DNA of 64,000 nt. Source: a virus. The stretch spans positions 1 to 64,000 of the IMG/VR virus record IMGVR_UViG_3300027963_000048; one strand, 5' to 3'. Position 1 is the stretch's first letter; every line of letters starts with the position of its first letter. Shown here one piece after another: positions 43,214 through 52,185 of the stretch. The notes beneath the pieces were generated by a model that did not search any database, was not told where the DNA came from, and worked only from the letters and a program-made list of their open reading frames with translations. Both the position numbers and the translations under genes were made by a program.

Positions 43214-45835
43214 ATGGCCACAGCTTATACTCGGATTCCTCCCTACACACAACTTACGGATGCGTCGACTGTAGCAATATCAGGCCCAGATGGTCTGGCT
43301 ACTGATTACCTATTCGACGCTCAAAGCCGAGCGCTGTGGTTCAAGGATGCGCAAGCGGCTACGTTTCTACACGGCACGACGCACATCAGCGAAGACCCGA
43401 TCCCTGGAGCAACGTGCGACACGCCAGGGTTACTGTCAGCTAACGACAAATGTAAGCTCGATGCGTTGTTGCAGACCAGAATCGGCGTACTAGGTTTTCA
43501 AGGTGCCGGATTCCCAGACGATGGCGGTTGGCTCCAAGGCGATATCATTTTGGCTGCAGGCACGGAATTTATCAGCCTCGAACGTATCGGCAACGTTGTC
43601 CGCTTTACTGTCGATAGCCCAGTCCCGCTTACATGCTCATGCGAATCATGTAACCAGATTTTCTGGGTGCAAGATGATACAGACACCGCAAGTGTCCGCC
43701 CTCCCGTTTGCTCAGGCAAATTGCCTGGTGTTAACTCCTATGGCGAGTTAAAGGTCTACGTCTTTCCGCAGAGCACGATAGTTGATCCAAATAACCCGTC
43801 GGCCAAGTTAAATCTAAAAGGCAATTATCCATCATTGATCTTTAAACGCTATGATGATACATTATCACCTGGGTCGGCTGAATTCGAATTGACCCTTAAG
43901 CGCAGCTCATTAAATAAGCTCGTAATGGAGACTGGGTGGGCTTTCACCCCCGGAGCGGTAGGTGGAGTAGCCGAATGCATCTGGTTTACTGGCTTGGATG
44001 CCGACGGCAAGCAAACCAGCTTCCAATTTAAACCAGATTCTGACTCTAATGCCCTCGGCATGCTGTTGTACAAAGGCAATCTAATTACAAAGAAGATGGG
44101 AGTGGTTACAGGATATGATTCATCAATCCTGACCAGTAACATCTATCAATGGCGCCAATGGGATATCCTAAATCAAAAACCCATTGGCGATTCTTATACA
44201 GCCACTAACGTTTGGATGTACAAAAATCCCGGCAGCGTCAGCACTGGTACCAGCGCTCAGGCGTTGATGCTTGACTATACAATCGATATCTTGCCAATTG
44301 GAACGTTAACCGATATCTGGGCATTTCAAGTCGGTGAAGTGAACGGCGTGGTTAACTACCGATATTTCTTTAATCAACGGCCAAGTATTAACCCGAATCA
44401 AATCTGGTCCACGATCGACCACGTAAGCTTCGGCGACACCGTCGTAGCACGTGACATCCAAAATGAAATAGCACACAGTGTCGATGGCTTTCCGATGACG
44501 ACTGACGTTCAGCCTGCTACCATTTACGATGACGGTCGTAACATAGAATTGAGCCGCTGGGGTATAACCAATTACGACGTACCAATCATCCCAATCACCG
44601 CAAATGGAGTAACTGGAACCGGACCTGTGCAGGCTAGCGACCTCAACGGCGCTTACATCGACACGACAAGACCAGCATTATTGGTTTATCCAAACGCGCA
44701 CACGTCAGCTGGCACAGCGCCTTTCGGAAACTACCAGCAGCCCACTATGATTTGGAGTCGGTCAAGCCTTAAAGATGGTTTGATACGTATCAGAATGGGG
44801 CGGCCAGGGTCTCCTGGGACCATTGGTGGTTTGAGTTCATACTTTGGCCCGGTCATAGGCAGAAACTACTTCGACGTGCTATTGAAGGCTAAGATTGATG
44901 AAGAGATGGAAGCTTATGGCCAGGTCGAAGCCATTGGTACTTTCGATGGATATCCGTTCATCCAAATATCTGGTGTTGCGTTCCACGATATTCCCAAGTT
45001 CGGAACTATAGAAATAATCAGCACCAGCTCTGCGACGGCTGGTAAGACTTTCCAATTTAACCGCAAGACGATCTTTGCAGGTGGGACTGGAACTGGCACC
45101 GTCAAGGATCTGGTCATGGGTACCGTACTGCTGAACACGTACACCGGCGCTGAACCATACGTTGGTCAAGCGGGTGACATCGTCAGATTCATCCAACAGG
45201 ATTACTCAAATCCAGTCGCAAGGACCATCTGGAATTATCAAGTCGTCGATGGGCAACCGATCACCACTTTGCAATTTACAGTCGGTATGCTTGATATGAC
45301 CAAACCTTACAATTATAACACTTACCCTGTAGAGGCAACGGAACCCCAAGCTAGTGACATTATCAGGGGCCTGAATGATACAGGCACTTACGGTGGTCCG
45401 ATCAGTAGTGCGATCTACCAGCAGAATGGCTTGTACTTTGGTACTGGCACCAAACCACCAAGCAGCGTAAGCTCATTCTTCATCGTTGAAGGCGGTAGTT
45501 TTGGAAGTAGCGATGGTAAAGAGTATTGGAACGAACTGACGATTATGGTTAAAAGTGAGCAAGTCTGGATTTGGTGGAACGACCTCTTAATCCCACCAAA
45601 TGCTAATGAGACTAACGCTCAACAAAATCCACCTACGTTCCAAATCACTCAGCCATACTATCTGATGAAAGACTTCAGTGCTCTCACGAGTGCAAGCCCT
45701 GCTTATTATCAAAAGGAAATGGAAGGTAAATACGGTATTCGATGCTTCCCCGGAGCCGTGATTAGGGATATCGATATCAAGGGACAAGTGCAATTGTTCA
45801 ACGAATACATCTACGGAAATCTAAATCTTGGCTAA
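43214..45835 (+). CDS. Tail-fibre-like virion protein
   Basis: An 873-residue protein with AAGGAGATTATA before ATG 43214. The N-terminal 100 residues (TRIPPYTQLTDASTVAISGPD, then CDTPGLLSANDKCKLDALL) match the repetitive beta-rich attachment segments at the start of phage fibres. The rest is strand-rich with many Gly, Thr, Asn and aromatic residues, suggesting a trimeric fibre or tailspike with a receptor-facing C-terminus. No catalytic motif was recognised. Function is inferred from composition and length. Confidence 0.6.
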   Translation: MATAYTRIPPYTQLTDASTVAISGPDGLATDYLFDAQSRALWFKDAQAATFLHGTTHISEDPIPGATCDTPGLLSANDKCKLDALLQTRIGVLGFQGAGFPDDGGWLQGDIILAAGTEFISLERIGNVVRFTVDSPVPLTCSCESCNQIFWVQDDTDTASVRPPVCSGKLPGVNSYGELKVYVFPQSTIVDPNNPSAKLNLKGNYPSLIFKRYDDTLSPGSAEFELTLKRSSLNKLVMETGWAFTPGAVGGVAECIWFTGLDADGKQTSFQFKPDSDSNALGMLLYKGNLITKKMGVVTGYDSSILTSNIYQWRQWDILNQKPIGDSYTATNVWMYKNPGSVSTGTSAQALMLDYTIDILPIGTLTDIWAFQVGEVNGVVNYRYFFNQRPSINPNQIWSTIDHVSFGDTVVARDIQNEIAHSVDGFPMTTDVQPATIYDDGRNIELSRWGITNYDVPIIPITANGVTGTGPVQASDLNGAYIDTTRPALLVYPNAHTSAGTAPFGNYQQPTMIWSRSSLKDGLIRIRMGRPGSPGTIGGLSSYFGPVIGRNYFDVLLKAKIDEEMEAYGQVEAIGTFDGYPFIQISGVAFHDIPKFGTIEIISTSSATAGKTFQFNRKTIFAGGTGTGTVKDLVMGTVLLNTYTGAEPYVGQAGDIVRFIQQDYSNPVARTIWNYQVVDGQPITTLQFTVGMLDMTKPYNYNTYPVEATEPQASDIIRGLNDTGTYGGPISSAIYQQNGLYFGTGTKPPSSVSSFFIVEGGSFGSSDGKEYWNELTIMVKSEQVWIWWNDLLIPPNANETNAQQNPPTFQITQPYYLMKDFSALTSASPAYYQKEMEGKYGIRCFPGAVIRDIDIKGQVQLFNEYIYGNLNLG

Positions 45836-46145
45836 GTTTACTCGGAGATTGGCGGTTAGCAGAGGCACGCACAAGGTCTCTGCTACCGAAGAAAACATCA
45901 AGGTCAAAATAAGACGAGCACTACTAACTGACCCTTTAGAACATGAACCCGTAAGTCCCTTCTCGAAAGGCCTGAAAGGCCATCAATTCATCGGTGAATT
46001 TAGTTTCAATGGAGTGCCCGCTCACGGGTTCGTGTTAAGGATATACGAACAGGGCCGGATGATCTTTAAGAGGGTCGTGCCACCTTCAGGCATTATTGGC
46101 GCTTTACCGTTAAAATCTAACCATTCCTATGTCATTACCCTCTAA
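45828..46145 (+). CDS. Small hypothetical protein, TTG start
   Basis: A 105-residue basic protein beginning at TTG 45828 within the last codons of the fibre-like gene. It has a short strand-rich domain (GHQFIGEFSFNGVPAHGFVLRIYE). Possibly a fibre-associated or decoration protein; no family recognised. It overlaps the convergent gene by 11 bases. The non-ATG start lowers confidence. Confidence 0.45.
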   Translation: MAKFTRRLAVSRGTHKVSATEENIKVKIRRALLTDPLEHEPVSPFSKGLKGHQFIGEFSFNGVPAHGFVLRIYEQGRMIFKRVVPPSGIIGALPLKSNHSYVITL

Positions 46146-47949
46146 TGAAATTACGCAGCAGCTTACTTTCAGCGAGGACACTCATTGTAATGCGGGTGTC
46201 GATTGAACGCAAGAGCTTATCTAATGATTCTACAATGATCGCACGGTCGATCGCATCCCATTCGTTAAAGAAATTGTAAGCGCTCTGCTGCTGTTGCAAT
46301 GCCTTTTCTTGCTCTGTTTTGGCCTTGCGTTTCGTGCCGCCTTCGGACGCTTCGTTACGCAAGATCAAAGCGACGGCTTTTAATTTTCCAAGTACCTCGT
46401 TGTATCTGTCTCGGCTCAGTTTATTGCTGTAAGTTAGCTTGCCTGGTGGTGCTACTTTTCCTTCTTTAGCCAGTTCTGTTAATTCTTCCTCTTCCGTCTC
46501 GAAACTGCGACGGATGCCATCAAGTGATAAGACTGGCATTCCGCTACGCAGCCAAGGCGATTTGTATGGTGGGCCTTCTTTGCTTGGTTCTAACTCAGGG
46601 TCTTCCGTCCCAGCGACGTACCAGCCCGGATTACCACGTGGTATTTGGATATTAGATCTTTCTGTGCCTTTGCCAGGGTAACTAGCAGCGGCTTCACCTA
46701 AGATCCGGAGGAGCATCCGGTATTCGGTCTCCTTCACCTTGGTGGTGTCGTAGGTCGATTGACCGCCAGTCGGTAGGCCAAGCTCAGTAAGTTTAGCTAG
46801 ATATGGCGTGTCTTTTATCATGTCTGCGTAGCCGTACAGCATTAACTCTATCATGTCGCTGATCATACCAGGATCTAAGCGATCAGCTTCTTGAGTCATA
46901 CGGTCTGGAACCGACCCTGCGGCTGAGGTGACACCACCTTCGGGGCCTTCCTTGGGCTTATCGAGGCTGGTCGTTTTAATCTGGGTTACGCGGTCCGGCG
47001 TGTCGATTGTACTAAGCATACCGGTGGAAGCACCCTTAGATGACGCCTGATTAAAGAAGTCAATGCGTTCTTGTAGTGCTATTATCCCCTGCAGTGCCTT
47101 TTTGGTAGCTTCCTCGTCTCCTGAGGATGCTATAGCGGCAAACTCTTTACAGGCTTTGACGATGTCGGTGCTGTACCAGCCAAATGGGTTATCTATGTTT
47201 TTGTCACTGCGCGATTCAACGTCGAATGGGGGCTTGACTTGTGCTGCTACCTTTAGCGCTTGCTCTGCGGTAGGATTGTCAATGATCGATTGCAGGCCCT
47301 TTATTCCATATAAAGGGTGGTTTTTGTGTAGTTGCGATGACTTTCCTGATGCAGCCATAGTCTCGGCTGTGCCGCCTAAGCCGTTAAGCATTGCGTGCTT
47401 TACGTCTACCATGAGCCGTTTGATGAATGGTGGTTCGCCTCTGTCTACACCTGGCCGAATCATTTGACTTAGAGCTGTTAGGCCAAGCGAATAATAGTCT
47501 TCCCAAGACCCAGAACGGCTTCCTTTGCCAGCTAGCTTTTTCGCTATGCGATAAACTGGCGCCGATCCGTATGAGCCAGGATTGCGTGGTGATCGTCCCT
47601 TTTCGGTATCACTACGTGTCTGCCCAGTGATAGCTACGGTGGGGTCTCCCGCTACCGCGATGATGAATTGCTCAGGCGTGAATTGCGGCGCTGGCCCGCC
47701 GGGAGCAAAGTCCGGCGGTGGGGTAAAATTCTTGCTGCGCCATTCTTTTGTATAATGCGCCTTGCTATCGAGCGGATTGATCGTATTATGCAATATGTCT
47801 TCTGCATAGCCACGATTATAACCAGCTGCGTAGGGATCTATCCAAGGCGCAGTCTTACTGTCTGCTTCAGAAAGGATCAGCTTAAATGCTGCAGCGCTTT
47901 CAGCTATCAGCCGAGCCAAAGATGCCGATAAAGAAGATTTAAAATCCAT
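46135..47949 (-). CDS. Large hypothetical protein, possible virion component
   Basis: A 604-residue protein. The N-terminus MDFKSSLSASLARLIAESAAAF includes an I-A-E site that the prohead protease could cut. The region around residues 150-195 (GSWEDYYSLGLTALSQMI, then PPFIKRLMVDVKHAMLNGL) loosely resembles the helical region 2 of sigma factors, but no region 4 follows, so I do not call it one. Long Lys/Glu/Gln stretches near the C-terminus look helical. I do not recognise a family. The gene lies alone on the minus strand next to a glycosyltransferase. Confidence 0.55.
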   Translation of the reverse strand: MDFKSSLSASLARLIAESAAAFKLILSEADSKTAPWIDPYAAGYNRGYAEDILHNTINPLDSKAHYTKEWRSKNFTPPPDFAPGGPAPQFTPEQFIIAVAGDPTVAITGQTRSDTEKGRSPRNPGSYGSAPVYRIAKKLAGKGSRSGSWEDYYSLGLTALSQMIRPGVDRGEPPFIKRLMVDVKHAMLNGLGGTAETMAASGKSSQLHKNHPLYGIKGLQSIIDNPTAEQALKVAAQVKPPFDVESRSDKNIDNPFGWYSTDIVKACKEFAAIASSGDEEATKKALQGIIALQERIDFFNQASSKGASTGMLSTIDTPDRVTQIKTTSLDKPKEGPEGGVTSAAGSVPDRMTQEADRLDPGMISDMIELMLYGYADMIKDTPYLAKLTELGLPTGGQSTYDTTKVKETEYRMLLRILGEAAASYPGKGTERSNIQIPRGNPGWYVAGTEDPELEPSKEGPPYKSPWLRSGMPVLSLDGIRRSFETEEEELTELAKEGKVAPPGKLTYSNKLSRDRYNEVLGKLKAVALILRNEASEGGTKRKAKTEQEKALQQQQSAYNFFNEWDAIDRAIIVESLDKLLRSIDTRITMSVLAESKLLRNFIRG

Positions 47950-47959
47950 CGAAGTAACC

Positions 47960-48496
47960 TCATAGCGTTTTATTATTTTTCATGGGAAGGTATAACAGAT
48001 TGTGGTTGACTTTTGCTCGGTCTAGAAACTCACGAAAAGGAAATTCAGTAGGTTGGTAATATAATTCCCGATGCTTCCGTATAAGACAGCTGCGAAGATC
48101 AACAGCTCCAAATTGATCCGTTGCAAATACAACGTCAGCCTTGTAATCGTCCAACGCTTGTTTCATTTTCGATAGTAGATCTTTTGGCTTGACACTATTC
48201 CAATATATGAAGCAAGGACCTAAGCTGTTATGGCTTGCGAGGTTTAGACACGTGCCGACAGTTAAGTCTTCCTCGGTATCATAAATCGACACCATACGCG
48301 CCGCTTCAATATCTAGATCAGCGGCTTTGGTTAAATTACTGGTATTATTAAGCAAGATGATTTCTTTATATGGATAATCTTGCTCTTGAACATTAGAAAG
48401 CAACTCCATGGCGTTATCATGTGCGTCAGGATATACGATTAGGGCCACACTGATTAGTTCAATGTGGCCCGTATGATTAGATTTTTGGAGTGACAT
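47960..48496 (-). CDS. Short glycosyltransferase-like protein
   Basis: A 178-residue protein with a GT2-like start (ISVALIVYPDAHDNAMELLSNVQEQDYPYKEIILLNNTSN) in which nucleotide-sugar binding residues would follow the NN pair. A clear DxD is missing, and only the N-terminal domain of a full enzyme is present. It may be a truncated or non-catalytic homologue. It overlaps the next gene on the same strand by 20 bases. Confidence 0.5.
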   Translation of the reverse strand: MSLQKSNHTGHIELISVALIVYPDAHDNAMELLSNVQEQDYPYKEIILLNNTSNLTKAADLDIEAARMVSIYDTEEDLTVGTCLNLASHNSLGPCFIYWNSVKPKDLLSKMKQALDDYKADVVFATDQFGAVDLRSCLIRKHRELYYQPTEFPFREFLDRAKVNHNLLYLPMKNNKTL

Positions 48497-48800
48497 TAGT
48501 GAGAATGTACTCGATGATCTTTTTAAGCAGGAAGCTAGCGATCAGTTCCCAAGGGAATAGCAAATGCGGTTGAGGCTCGCCGTTAGCGACGATCTCTATT
48601 AGTGTTAAAGGGTCTTGCTCGGCTGCTTGCGAGACGAATTGTGTGCCCTCTGGAGCACCAAGGATTTGCTTTTGGCAGTAACCTTGTACCACCCAAGCAT
48701 CTAGGGCGAATTGAGCCCGATTCTCTACGACTGTGCCAGCCCTCAACAGCTTTACTACGTTGAGCATTTCTTGAACTGGGACATCTGCCGGATAATTCAT
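48477..48800 (-). CDS. Small hypothetical protein
   Basis: A 107-residue helical protein with a near-perfect ribosome binding site (AAGGAGGTGG) before ATG 48800. It has a hydrophobic segment near its C-terminus (ELIASFLLKKIIEYIL) that could sit in or on a membrane. Family unknown. Confidence 0.55.
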   Translation of the reverse strand: MNYPADVPVQEMLNVVKLLRAGTVVENRAQFALDAWVVQGYCQKQILGAPEGTQFVSQAAEQDPLTLIEIVANGEPQPHLLFPWELIASFLLKKIIEYILTNVTPKI

Positions 48801-48845
48801 AAGCCACCTCCTTTTCTAAATGTATGTACTAACGAAATATAAATT

Positions 48846-49109
48846 ATGAAACTAAATCGGATAATAGAAGACAGTAACTTCAATTCAGTCCAACCGGCTG
48901 GAGTAAATTCATGGGCTGGGGCCAAGATGGCACAAGATATCATGGATCCAGAATTACACACGCCCGATAACGAACCCACAGACGTTAACCTATCATCACC
49001 GGGTGCAGAAGAGACTGATCTACTCACTACCAGCATTGATGATACAGAAAAAGCGATGGATACCTTCTCATGGATGATCCCAACCTTCAAGGATCCAACG
49101 GTAAAATGA
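48846..49109 (+). CDS. Small acidic protein with capsid-targeting-like N-terminus
   Basis: An 87-residue acidic protein starting MKLNRIIEDSNFN. The N-terminal MKLxxIxE pattern, with an (I/L)-x-E site after residue 8, matches that of the large paralogues downstream. The rest is acidic, low in structure and holds helical ends (DDTEKAMDTFSWMIPTF). The ATG directly follows an AT-rich TATAAATT and lacks a clear ribosome binding site. It ends with an ATGA overlap into the next gene. I infer an internal head component; unproved. Confidence 0.5.
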   Translation: MKLNRIIEDSNFNSVQPAGVNSWAGAKMAQDIMDPELHTPDNEPTDVNLSSPGAEETDLLTTSIDDTEKAMDTFSWMIPTFKDPTVK

Positions 49110-49639
49110 CATTCTCAGACACACTTGACCTCCTGATGGTCGACCCGAAGCAAGTTGAACGCAATAGCGTCCTGCAAGACTGCATCCACACTTCGAAAGA
49201 ATTAGAAAAAACGCGCTACAAATTGATGAATCTAGAACATAAGCTCAAGACACTGCACCATAAACTAAATTGCGAGTTAGCTATGCAATTTAGGAAGGAA
49301 TACCCTAATTTAAATATTAATATTCATAGAAACAATTGCAAAGTAGGCTATAAAAGCAAGCATCTTCTACTAAAACCAGACTTCAAGAAGCAATTTTGGA
49401 GCGTCGACAGTGCCGATTCAGCGTTCGCTAACAGATTCAAGCGAGACGCAAGGGCTGTCTTACTGCTGAGTACACCATTGACCGAATTAATAGCCAAAAT
49501 AGCTGAATTTTTCCGTCTAGCCTATAAAAGCTTAGGCGAAGACATAACTGATCATGACGGAGTGTTGATTATCGAAGGTAAATCAGCCAATTTGATGCAA
49601 CTTGTCCAATTTTCGAGGAGCGCCGATGTTATCTCTTAA
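49106..49639 (+). CDS. Hypothetical coiled-coil protein
   Basis: A 177-residue protein beginning with an ATGA overlap at 49106 (an earlier ATG at 49070 is possible). Residues about 20-65 form a helical, coiled-coil-like stretch (HTSKELEKTRYKLMNLEHKL), followed by a mixed domain. No family recognised. The gene overlaps the following one by 14 bases. Confidence 0.5.
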   Translation: MTFSDTLDLLMVDPKQVERNSVLQDCIHTSKELEKTRYKLMNLEHKLKTLHHKLNCELAMQFRKEYPNLNINIHRNNCKVGYKSKHLLLKPDFKKQFWSVDSADSAFANRFKRDARAVLLLSTPLTELIAKIAEFFRLAYKSLGEDITDHDGVLIIEGKSANLMQLVQFSRSADVIS

Positions 49640-50489
49640 GAGCATAGTCTCAGTTATTAAGGCAGCGATTGGAAACCAGGCCTCCTACATGCCAGTTTAT
49701 GAAGATACTAACATGTTAAGCTTCGTCGTAGCTGGTAACCAGAAAGACCTGCTACCTGCGATATCAACCGTAAGAGCCAAATGCGAGGCATGGGGCTTGC
49801 ATTGTGAGGACGCCAGAGTCAGAGGTGGGCGAGTTTGCATGATTAGTCACCGAGCCCTTTCCGAGCACGAAACCGCCATCATCGGTTCCTTGCTTGGTGA
49901 GCAGATAAACTTAGGCACCTTTGAAAACAGACTCGACAGGGCGCTCCAAGAAGATCAATTCAAATCAGCGACGTCTGGTATTACCAGAGCGAACCAGTCA
50001 AGTCGTCAGCGGCAGTACTACGACCCGAAAAGGGCAACGTACGCCGGTAAAAGAACACTACCTACAAGAAGAACTGCCGTATCAGAGAGTATACATGGCA
50101 TAGCGACAGCTACCGGCGAACAGCCTAAAGCTCTATTCCAGAAATTCGGAGTCGCATTGAGAAGCCTTGGTAACAATTTAGGGATAGGTGCAATACAAGA
50201 CATCCTAAAATCCAAAGGTATCCAATATAAAAAATCTAATGACGGATTAAGTCTAATATTCACAGTAAAGAACGCACAGACTGGAACTGATATACCAATC
50301 CACCGCATCACATGTGAGACGCTCGAAAGTCCGAACGACTTCCAAGAATCGTTATTGGCTCTTCTAGATATAGCAAGAGGTGATGCACCAGGGTCATTTC
50401 AGGCTAAGCAAGCACAAATGCAAGATATTCAGAAATCAGCCAGAGAGATCTCTACGGCGGTGGCTAGTCCTAACCCTCTGCAACAGTAG
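49626..50489 (+). CDS. Hypothetical basic protein
   Basis: A 287-residue protein with GAGGAG eight bases before ATG 49626. The first 100 residues look like a small alpha-beta domain. Residues 110-145 are Arg/Ser/Gln-rich and probably disordered. The end is helical. It lies in one tight run of plus-strand genes leading into the MKLxLILEA paralogues. Unrecognised. Confidence 0.5.
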   Translation: MLSLKSIVSVIKAAIGNQASYMPVYEDTNMLSFVVAGNQKDLLPAISTVRAKCEAWGLHCEDARVRGGRVCMISHRALSEHETAIIGSLLGEQINLGTFENRLDRALQEDQFKSATSGITRANQSSRQRQYYDPKRATYAGKRTLPTRRTAVSESIHGIATATGEQPKALFQKFGVALRSLGNNLGIGAIQDILKSKGIQYKKSNDGLSLIFTVKNAQTGTDIPIHRITCETLESPNDFQESLLALLDIARGDAPGSFQAKQAQMQDIQKSAREISTAVASPNPLQQ

Positions 50490-50495
50490 ACTCAC

Positions 50496-52172
50496 ATGAA
50501 ACTTGCACTTATTCTAGAGGCGAAGCTTAACCGCCCTTGGCTCGAAAAACAGCTCGGTAAAGATAATCCAGCTGTTCAAAAAATCGTGAACACTGATCCA
50601 ACCGAAGGTTCATATTACCAATGGTTGGCATCTTTGTACAAGAAGCGCGGATCAGATGACTTCTTAACTCGGGAATTACGCGCAGACATCGACGAATGGG
50701 ATCGCAATAAACAAGCATTGAAAAATCTTGAAATCAGCAGTGACTTAAACGGCAAGGACTTGACGTACTTGGCGGACAATCTAGAATCATTAAGGTACGA
50801 TAGGGCTTTGAGAGCGTCTACAGGCTTAGGCAGCGGTGTCTATCACCTCAGTAAAGATTATCCAGGCGCTAAAATATTACTGAATGACGGACAGTATATT
50901 CTGTTCGAGATAGCGGGCAAAGACGCAGCTTCGATTGATAGTCTTGAGCGACTTGGGATGGGCACGTCTTGGTGTACTAGAAAAGGCAGTAATATCAGTG
51001 GGGCTGCGCAGCGATATCTAAAATCACGCACGCAGTATGTTCTATATAGGGATAAAAAACCTCTATATCAATTCGATGATAAAGACTTCATGAATGCTAG
51101 AAATGAAAATGTTATCCCTGAGCGTGATGCCGCTTCGAAGATCCTTGATGCCATGGGATATGCGTGTAATGAAGCATTGATGGTGGCTCAGATAGCCTAT
51201 GGCGATCCGAAATCTGTCAATATGACGCAAGACATGGTCAATAAGTACAAGCAAGGTGTATACCGTTTCGATGGAGTTACCGGTTTTCAACGCATTCCAG
51301 CGTTGGAAGCGTTTATCAAGTCAGACATGCACGAATACATCTTGTACGCCACCCAAATTCTAAAAAGGCGCGTGCCGGAAATCGAGGAATGGTTCATTAA
51401 TAATAACAATAAGTTTAGATCCCATACACAGCGCTACTTTACTGACCACTTGACTAACTACCTGTTATCATGCTGCAAATTTGAGGAATGGCCGGAGGGT
51501 GAAGAACTGCTGAAGGAGAATTTGGCTGCATATACACGTTATTTTGTGCAACGCCGCACTCAACCCAACGTGTTAATAGAACGTTCGCCTGAATTGGAAA
51601 AATGGCTGTTAGCCGCCGTTAATTTGGTACCCGTGGATTTTGTAGAAGATGGCAATCTAAATCTGATATTAAATTACCTATGGGACCTCAAAGTTGGAGA
51701 ATGGCCGGAAGGTGAGAAAAGACTCCTTAACAGTGCTAGCTTAGAGGGTTTACGGTATGCTATACACGTACACAAACGTTCCATAGCCGTAGAGAATTGG
51801 CTGGCGGCAGAGTGCTCAATCTTCCATGTCAAGGATTACGTAGCCCATGTGACGGATGGTAAACCGATTCCAGATTTCGAAGATAAAGCCATAGCGGCTA
51901 TGAAGTCCTCTTTAGCAACTAAGCCGCGTGATGGACAGTATCCGTATCCGGAACCTGTTTTCGCAGCGAGGTACGCACTTGAGGTATTAAAGCGACGGTG
52001 GCCTGCTGCTGAAAATATAATCTCGCTTGGTCGGCCTAACCATCCAGACATTGAAGCGTATTTTAAAGAATTCAATTATGCCATGGGTCATCAAGGCTTA
52101 ACTAACCAACCGTCAGGACGTACAGGAATGCCCGGCCAAAAGCCATGGGCTCTGTACAGCGAATCAAAGTAG
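50496..52172 (+). CDS. MKLxLILEA-family protein A, candidate internal head protein
   Basis: A 558-residue member of a three-gene tandem family. It starts MKLALILEAKLNRPWLEKQLG, with an (I/L)-x-E site after Glu 8, then the shared DPTxGxYYxWL segment. A domain at about residues 120-205 holds the conserved GTSWCTRKG, QYVLYRDKKPLYQFD block. The remainder has degenerate WP-E-x-E repeats (EWPEGEELL, EWPEGEKRL, RWPAAENII). The N-terminus resembles T4 capsid-targeting peptides removed by the prohead protease. Such proteins are packaged with DNA and enter the host. The WCT domain could be the effector. Both roles are inference. Confidence 0.6.
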   Translation: MKLALILEAKLNRPWLEKQLGKDNPAVQKIVNTDPTEGSYYQWLASLYKKRGSDDFLTRELRADIDEWDRNKQALKNLEISSDLNGKDLTYLADNLESLRYDRALRASTGLGSGVYHLSKDYPGAKILLNDGQYILFEIAGKDAASIDSLERLGMGTSWCTRKGSNISGAAQRYLKSRTQYVLYRDKKPLYQFDDKDFMNARNENVIPERDAASKILDAMGYACNEALMVAQIAYGDPKSVNMTQDMVNKYKQGVYRFDGVTGFQRIPALEAFIKSDMHEYILYATQILKRRVPEIEEWFINNNNKFRSHTQRYFTDHLTNYLLSCCKFEEWPEGEELLKENLAAYTRYFVQRRTQPNVLIERSPELEKWLLAAVNLVPVDFVEDGNLNLILNYLWDLKVGEWPEGEKRLLNSASLEGLRYAIHVHKRSIAVENWLAAECSIFHVKDYVAHVTDGKPIPDFEDKAIAAMKSSLATKPRDGQYPYPEPVFAARYALEVLKRRWPAAENIISLGRPNHPDIEAYFKEFNYAMGHQGLTNQPSGRTGMPGQKPWALYSESK

Positions 52173-52185
52173 GCACGGAGATCAC

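Noticed and set aside
46135-47949. A further sigma factor
   Set aside because: Only a short helical patch resembles region 2; there is no region 4 and most of the protein is unlike any sigma.
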